NCBI GenBank assembly: GCA_013335665.1
Contig: JAAXVE010000028.1
Coordinates: forward strand, 1-8,875
Length of the DNA stretch: 8,875 nt
Direction of reading: 5' to 3'
Origin: Candidatus Falkowiibacteriota bacterium
Lineage (GTDB): Bacteria; Patescibacteriota; Patescibacteriia; Patescibacteriales; GWE2-39-37
A program made the translations under genes and the position numbers. Below the pieces are notes generated by a model. It had not been told where the DNA came from and did not search any database. It saw only the letters and a list, made by a program, of their open reading frames with translations. Shown here one piece after another: positions 6,503 to 8,875 of this stretch (position 1 is its first letter; every line of letters begins with the position of its first letter).

Positions 6503-7110
6503 AGGTTGTCCTTTAAGTTTCTGATTTGTACATCGGTTTCATAAAAATAATCAGCAGGAGCCCGATCGGGGGTAACGTTTATTTTTAAAAGTATGTGAAT
6601 TAGTCTGATTCGGTTTTTGTTCGCTGTTGGGTTGGCAATTGGTGTGCTTGTGGCGTCATAGTATGAAAAAATGTGCAGTGATTTATTGTTGAGGTAGGTA
6701 GCAACAGTCTGAACCTTCTCTTCGTTGGCAAAATAGTTAAGAGGTGTCCCGGATGCTGAAATTATCCCTCTTTTAAGGTTTGCGTCTTGCGTAAAGTAGC
6801 GTATTTTTTCAGCATAGCCGTTGTTATCAACATCAGCGAAGAAAGTTATCGTGTTTGTTGCAACAACATTAATCATGTAGTCGCCGCGGACGCTGGTCAT
6901 GGCTTCGCGCACCTCCTTGGCGATCATGTTGGCAGTTTGCCGGGCATTTTGGACTGCTGCATCCTGCTCATATCCAAAAACATTTGATCTGAGACCGTTG
7001 ATTAAAAATTCAGATATCATGACGGTTAAAAGTGTGAAAATCGCCATGGTAACCATGACCTCGATGAAAGTAAAACCGTTGTGGGCAGTAATTTTTCTTG
7101 TTCTGTTCAT
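6499..7110 (-). CDS. Minor prepilin with type IV N-terminal cleavage/methylation motif (GspJ/PilW-like)
   Basis: A 203-residue prepilin. The leader MNRTRKITAHNG is short and basic and is followed by FTFIEVMVTMAIFTLLTVMI, so prepilin peptidase should cut after Gly12 and methylate Phe13; Glu17 is the conserved +5 glutamate used in subunit packing. After the helix, AAVQNARQTANMIAKEVREA continues the alpha-1 spine, as in GspJ/PilW-type pilins. The globular part (about 75-203) has beta-rich stretches such as NTITFFADVDNNGYAEKIRYF and ends in VQIRNLKDNL. The start codon directly abuts the TAA of the upstream modular protein (7111), and its own stop overlaps the PilX-like start by 4 bases. Position before a PilX/GspK-like gene fits a minor-pilin set that primes or caps the fibre. 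PilW and GspJ cannot be told apart from the sequence alone. Confidence 0.92.
   Translation of the reverse strand: MNRTRKITAHNGFTFIEVMVTMAIFTLLTVMISEFLINGLRSNVFGYEQDAAVQNARQTANMIAKEVREAMTSVRGDYMINVVATNTITFFADVDNNGYAEKIRYFTQDANLKRGIISASGTPLNYFANEEKVQTVATYLNNKSLHIFSYYDATSTPIANPTANKNRIRLIHILLKINVTPDRAPADYFYETDVQIRNLKDNL
6509..6514 (-). promoter_or_regulatory. Shine-Dalgarno site of the PilX-like gene
   Basis: The minus strand reads AAAGGA followed by a 6-base spacer and the ATG at 6502. It lies inside the end of the preceding prepilin gene and supports the ATG at 6502 as the start. It is the only clear Shine-Dalgarno match at proper spacing among the internal starts of this window. Confidence 0.75.
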
Positions 7111-8875
7111 TTATTTTAGAATAACGGTTACATTGGTCGTAGTATTGGGGGCAAGTGGAACCGGAGTGGCCGGGTCTGTTGTTTGTATGGTAAAAGTAGT
7201 AATGCCGCTTAAGGATAGGTTATAGCTATCCCATTCCATATTGGGCAGAGCGATTAATCCATTGGCATCTGAGGTGTGTATTTTGTCATATTTGTATATG
7301 ACGGGGTTGTCGCCGATCTGTTTTGTGCCGACAATGTGAACATTTACTCCGCTTATGTTTGTTATGCTGCCGTACTGGTCAAAGTCAGTGGCGTAAATAT
7401 CGGAGTTGCCGTTGCGGTCGTCTTGCCAGCTGGCATATGGTTTGCCTTCGACGGCATTCCAAGTGACCGAAGGGCTGTATTGTGCGGATGAACCGGTGTT
7501 TATGTTGGCTCTGACATCTGATGACCAAATGGCTGCGCCGTCATTTCCATTGATTTTTTGTGCATAAATGTCTTGGTTGCTATTCCTTTCATCGGTCCAA
7601 ACAATGTACAGTTCGTTATTAGTTTTGTTGATAGCAATGGCAGGTGAAGTCTGATTTGTGTTGCCGCCGTCAGTATTGATCATCGTGTCACTGGACCACA
7701 ACTTAACGCCATCGCTGCCGATACGACGTGCATAAATGTCTTGATTGCCGTTGCGGTCGTCTTGCCAAACAACGAAAAGGGAACTGGTGCCAGCGGCGAT
7801 GGCTGGAGCAATTTGCGCGCCAGTACCGCCATCAGAGTTGATTAAGATGTCATTAGTCCACTGTTTAACTCCGGAAGAGTCGTACTTTTGGGCATAAATA
7901 TCATTATTGCCAGAGCGCCCATCAGTCCAAACAATGTACATAAAATTGTCATTATCAAATGCTATCTGGGGGTTTTGCTGGTTAGTGCCATCGCCGATTG
8001 TGGTAGTAGAGATACGGACTTCAGGAGTCAAAAGGTCGGATCGATCATTAGCATTGAAGAGTTTGAAAAAGATGTCGGCATCACTGTTGCGATTATCTTG
8101 CCAAGCGATTGCAATCCTGTCAGATGAAGTGGCAATAGCCACCCTGGCTTTGATTTGATCCTTGTTGCCAGCTTGATTGTTTACGTCCTTAGCTCCGCTC
8201 CAAAGATTGTTGCCATCCTTATCTCTTTTAACAAGGAAAATATCCTGGTTGCCGTTAGAATCATCATTCCAGACATAATAGATATTGTCAGAACCGTCGC
8301 AAGCGATGTCTGGCAAAATTTGGTTATTAGCCGGACTTATGACAATATCGCTAGCCCAGATTTTGTTTCCGGCAGCATCATATTTTTGAGACCAGATCTT
8401 GCCATTCGACCCGACTCTGAAATCTTGCCAGACTACAACCATGTTGCCCGCACTGTCTATAGCCATTCTCGGGGTTACTTGGTTTTCAGTCCCACCGTCA
8501 GTATTTATCATGAAGTTATGGGGAACGGTTTGCTTGATCGTGTGGATATTGAGCGTGCTCACTTGGTCGATCGAAAGGGTGATACTGGTTTTTTGGTCAA
8601 CAAAAACGCTTTGGTTAACCAGGGTTGGATTGGGGTTGCTAGCAGTTCTGGCTGTGGTGGAGCTTAGACTGTAGCCCGCCTTGCTGGCGGTGATCTGGTA
8701 ATTTTCTATCGATGCTTTTGCACCGTAGAGTGTCAGCGTACCAGTTGTGTCAGTCTGGGCAGTAAAGTTTATAACAGGAGTCGTACTAGCGTTTCTTATA
8801 TTAACATCAGCCGAGAGGACTGGCAGGCCGCTGGCGTTTATGACTTTAACTTCAAGAGTCCCGCCTCCAGCACTA
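7111..8875 (-). CDS. Modular surface protein: Ig/carboxypeptidase-regulatory-like domains with a seven-repeat beta-propeller, 5'-partial
   Basis: The frame stays open to the right edge, so the start lies beyond the window; the GTG at 8562 is internal. The visible 587 residues (numbered from the edge) hold: (1) an Ig-like or carboxypeptidase-regulatory-like beta domain at about 4-70 (TLEVKVINASGLPVLSADVN, then KASIENYQITASKAGY), with a linker to about 104; (2) a strand STLNIHTIKQ at 106-115; (3) seven repeats of about 53-58 residues at about 121-500, each with a W-(Q/N/T)-D core, usually followed by R, N-G/S-N, D-I-(Y/F) and then G...W/L-x-S/N-D-x-x-I; (4) a final beta region (SGVNVHIVGT, then EWDSYNLSLSG) at about 503-587. 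Seven repeats fit a seven-bladed propeller. The TAA abuts the prepilin ATG, tying it to the pilus operon. A prepilin leader may lie off-window. Surface binding or adhesion is inferred. Confidence 0.85.
   Translation of the reverse strand, partial: SAGGGTLEVKVINASGLPVLSADVNIRNASTTPVINFTAQTDTTGTLTLYGAKASIENYQITASKAGYSLSSTTARTASNPNPTLVNQSVFVDQKTSITLSIDQVSTLNIHTIKQTVPHNFMINTDGGTENQVTPRMAIDSAGNMVVVWQDFRVGSNGKIWSQKYDAAGNKIWASDIVISPANNQILPDIACDGSDNIYYVWNDDSNGNQDIFLVKRDKDGNNLWSGAKDVNNQAGNKDQIKARVAIATSSDRIAIAWQDNRNSDADIFFKLFNANDRSDLLTPEVRISTTTIGDGTNQQNPQIAFDNDNFMYIVWTDGRSGNNDIYAQKYDSSGVKQWTNDILINSDGGTGAQIAPAIAAGTSSLFVVWQDDRNGNQDIYARRIGSDGVKLWSSDTMINTDGGNTNQTSPAIAINKTNNELYIVWTDERNSNQDIYAQKINGNDGAAIWSSDVRANINTGSSAQYSPSVTWNAVEGKPYASWQDDRNGNSDIYATDFDQYGSITNISGVNVHIVGTKQIGDNPVIYKYDKIHTSDANGLIALPNMEWDSYNLSLSGITTFTIQTTDPATPVPLAPNTTTNVTVILK
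7375..8514 (-). repeat. Seven tandem propeller-type protein repeats with DNA-level similarity
   Basis: The conserved Trp of the seven units falls at residues 45, 98, 154, 212, 266, 322 and 379 counted from the internal GTG at 8562, a spacing of 53-58 residues. Parts remain identical in DNA: a 23-base string at 7406-7428 recurs at 7745-7767 (339 apart) and a 16-base string at 7595-7610 recurs at 7925-7940 (330 apart). Both distances equal two repeat units. Confidence 0.85.

Noticed and set aside
7400..7970. Regularly spaced identical strings resembling a CRISPR or DNA repeat array
   Set aside because: The spacing of about 330-340 bases, the imperfect copies and the continuous coding frame show that these are duplicated propeller blades.
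7111..8562. Taking the GTG at 8562 as the true start of the propeller protein
   Set aside because: The frame stays open for 104 more codons to the window edge and encodes a recognisable beta domain; there is no SD at the GTG. The gene is 5'-partial.
8155..8667. A 170-codon plus-strand open frame
   Set aside because: It is antisense to the modular protein, has no recognisable motif, and its openness follows from the repeated, biased codons of the real gene.

Overview
The window looks like a chromosomal segment of a Patescibacteria/CPR-type bacterium, or another small-genome monoderm. The evidence is the gene style and order: compact genes with 4-nt ATGA overlaps, few Shine-Dalgarno sites, a pilM-pilN-pilO cluster ending without pilP or pilQ, a PilX-like protein with a long ectodomain, and a prepilin next to a very modular surface protein. 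The phylum call is inference; no rRNA or marker gene is present to fix it.

Layout. Positions 1-2451 (+ strand) hold the 3' part of a secreted L,D-transpeptidase carrying thrombospondin type 3-like calcium-binding repeats. A compact iron-sulfur cluster set follows: an IscU/NifU-N scaffold, a 74-residue Nfu (NifU C-terminal) protein and an IscS/NifS cysteine desulfurase. A perfect 13-bp-stem hairpin with A and T tracts (2465-2493) lies between this block and a convergent block and should terminate both strands.

The second block (2492-8875, - strand, read right to left) is a type IV pilus operon. It starts beyond the right edge with a large modular protein, visible from residue 1 of the window to its stop at 7111. 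That protein has an Ig/carboxypeptidase-regulatory-like domain, then a second such domain that appears to be split by a seven-repeat beta-propeller. Next come a GspJ/PilW-like minor prepilin, a PilX/GspK-like protein with a six-cysteine cluster, PilM, PilN, PilO and a small single-pass membrane protein. An extended -10 promoter candidate lies just before pilM.

How they work together. IscS supplies sulfur from cysteine, IscU builds the cluster and Nfu probably carries or transfers it. PilM (cytoplasmic, actin-like) binds the N-terminal tail of PilN, which pairs with PilO to form the inner alignment platform. The minor pilins probably prime or cap the pilus, and the propeller protein is a candidate surface-displayed adhesin or binding module.

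The most interesting points are the apparent nesting of the propeller inside an Ig-like fold, the alternating (i, i+2) similarity of its blades, the cysteine-rich cluster confined to 26 residues of the PilX-like protein, and the unnamed small membrane protein at the end of the operon. No RNA genes, insertion sequences, CRISPR arrays, attachment sites or origins were seen. No stretch above 50 bases lacks a gene.
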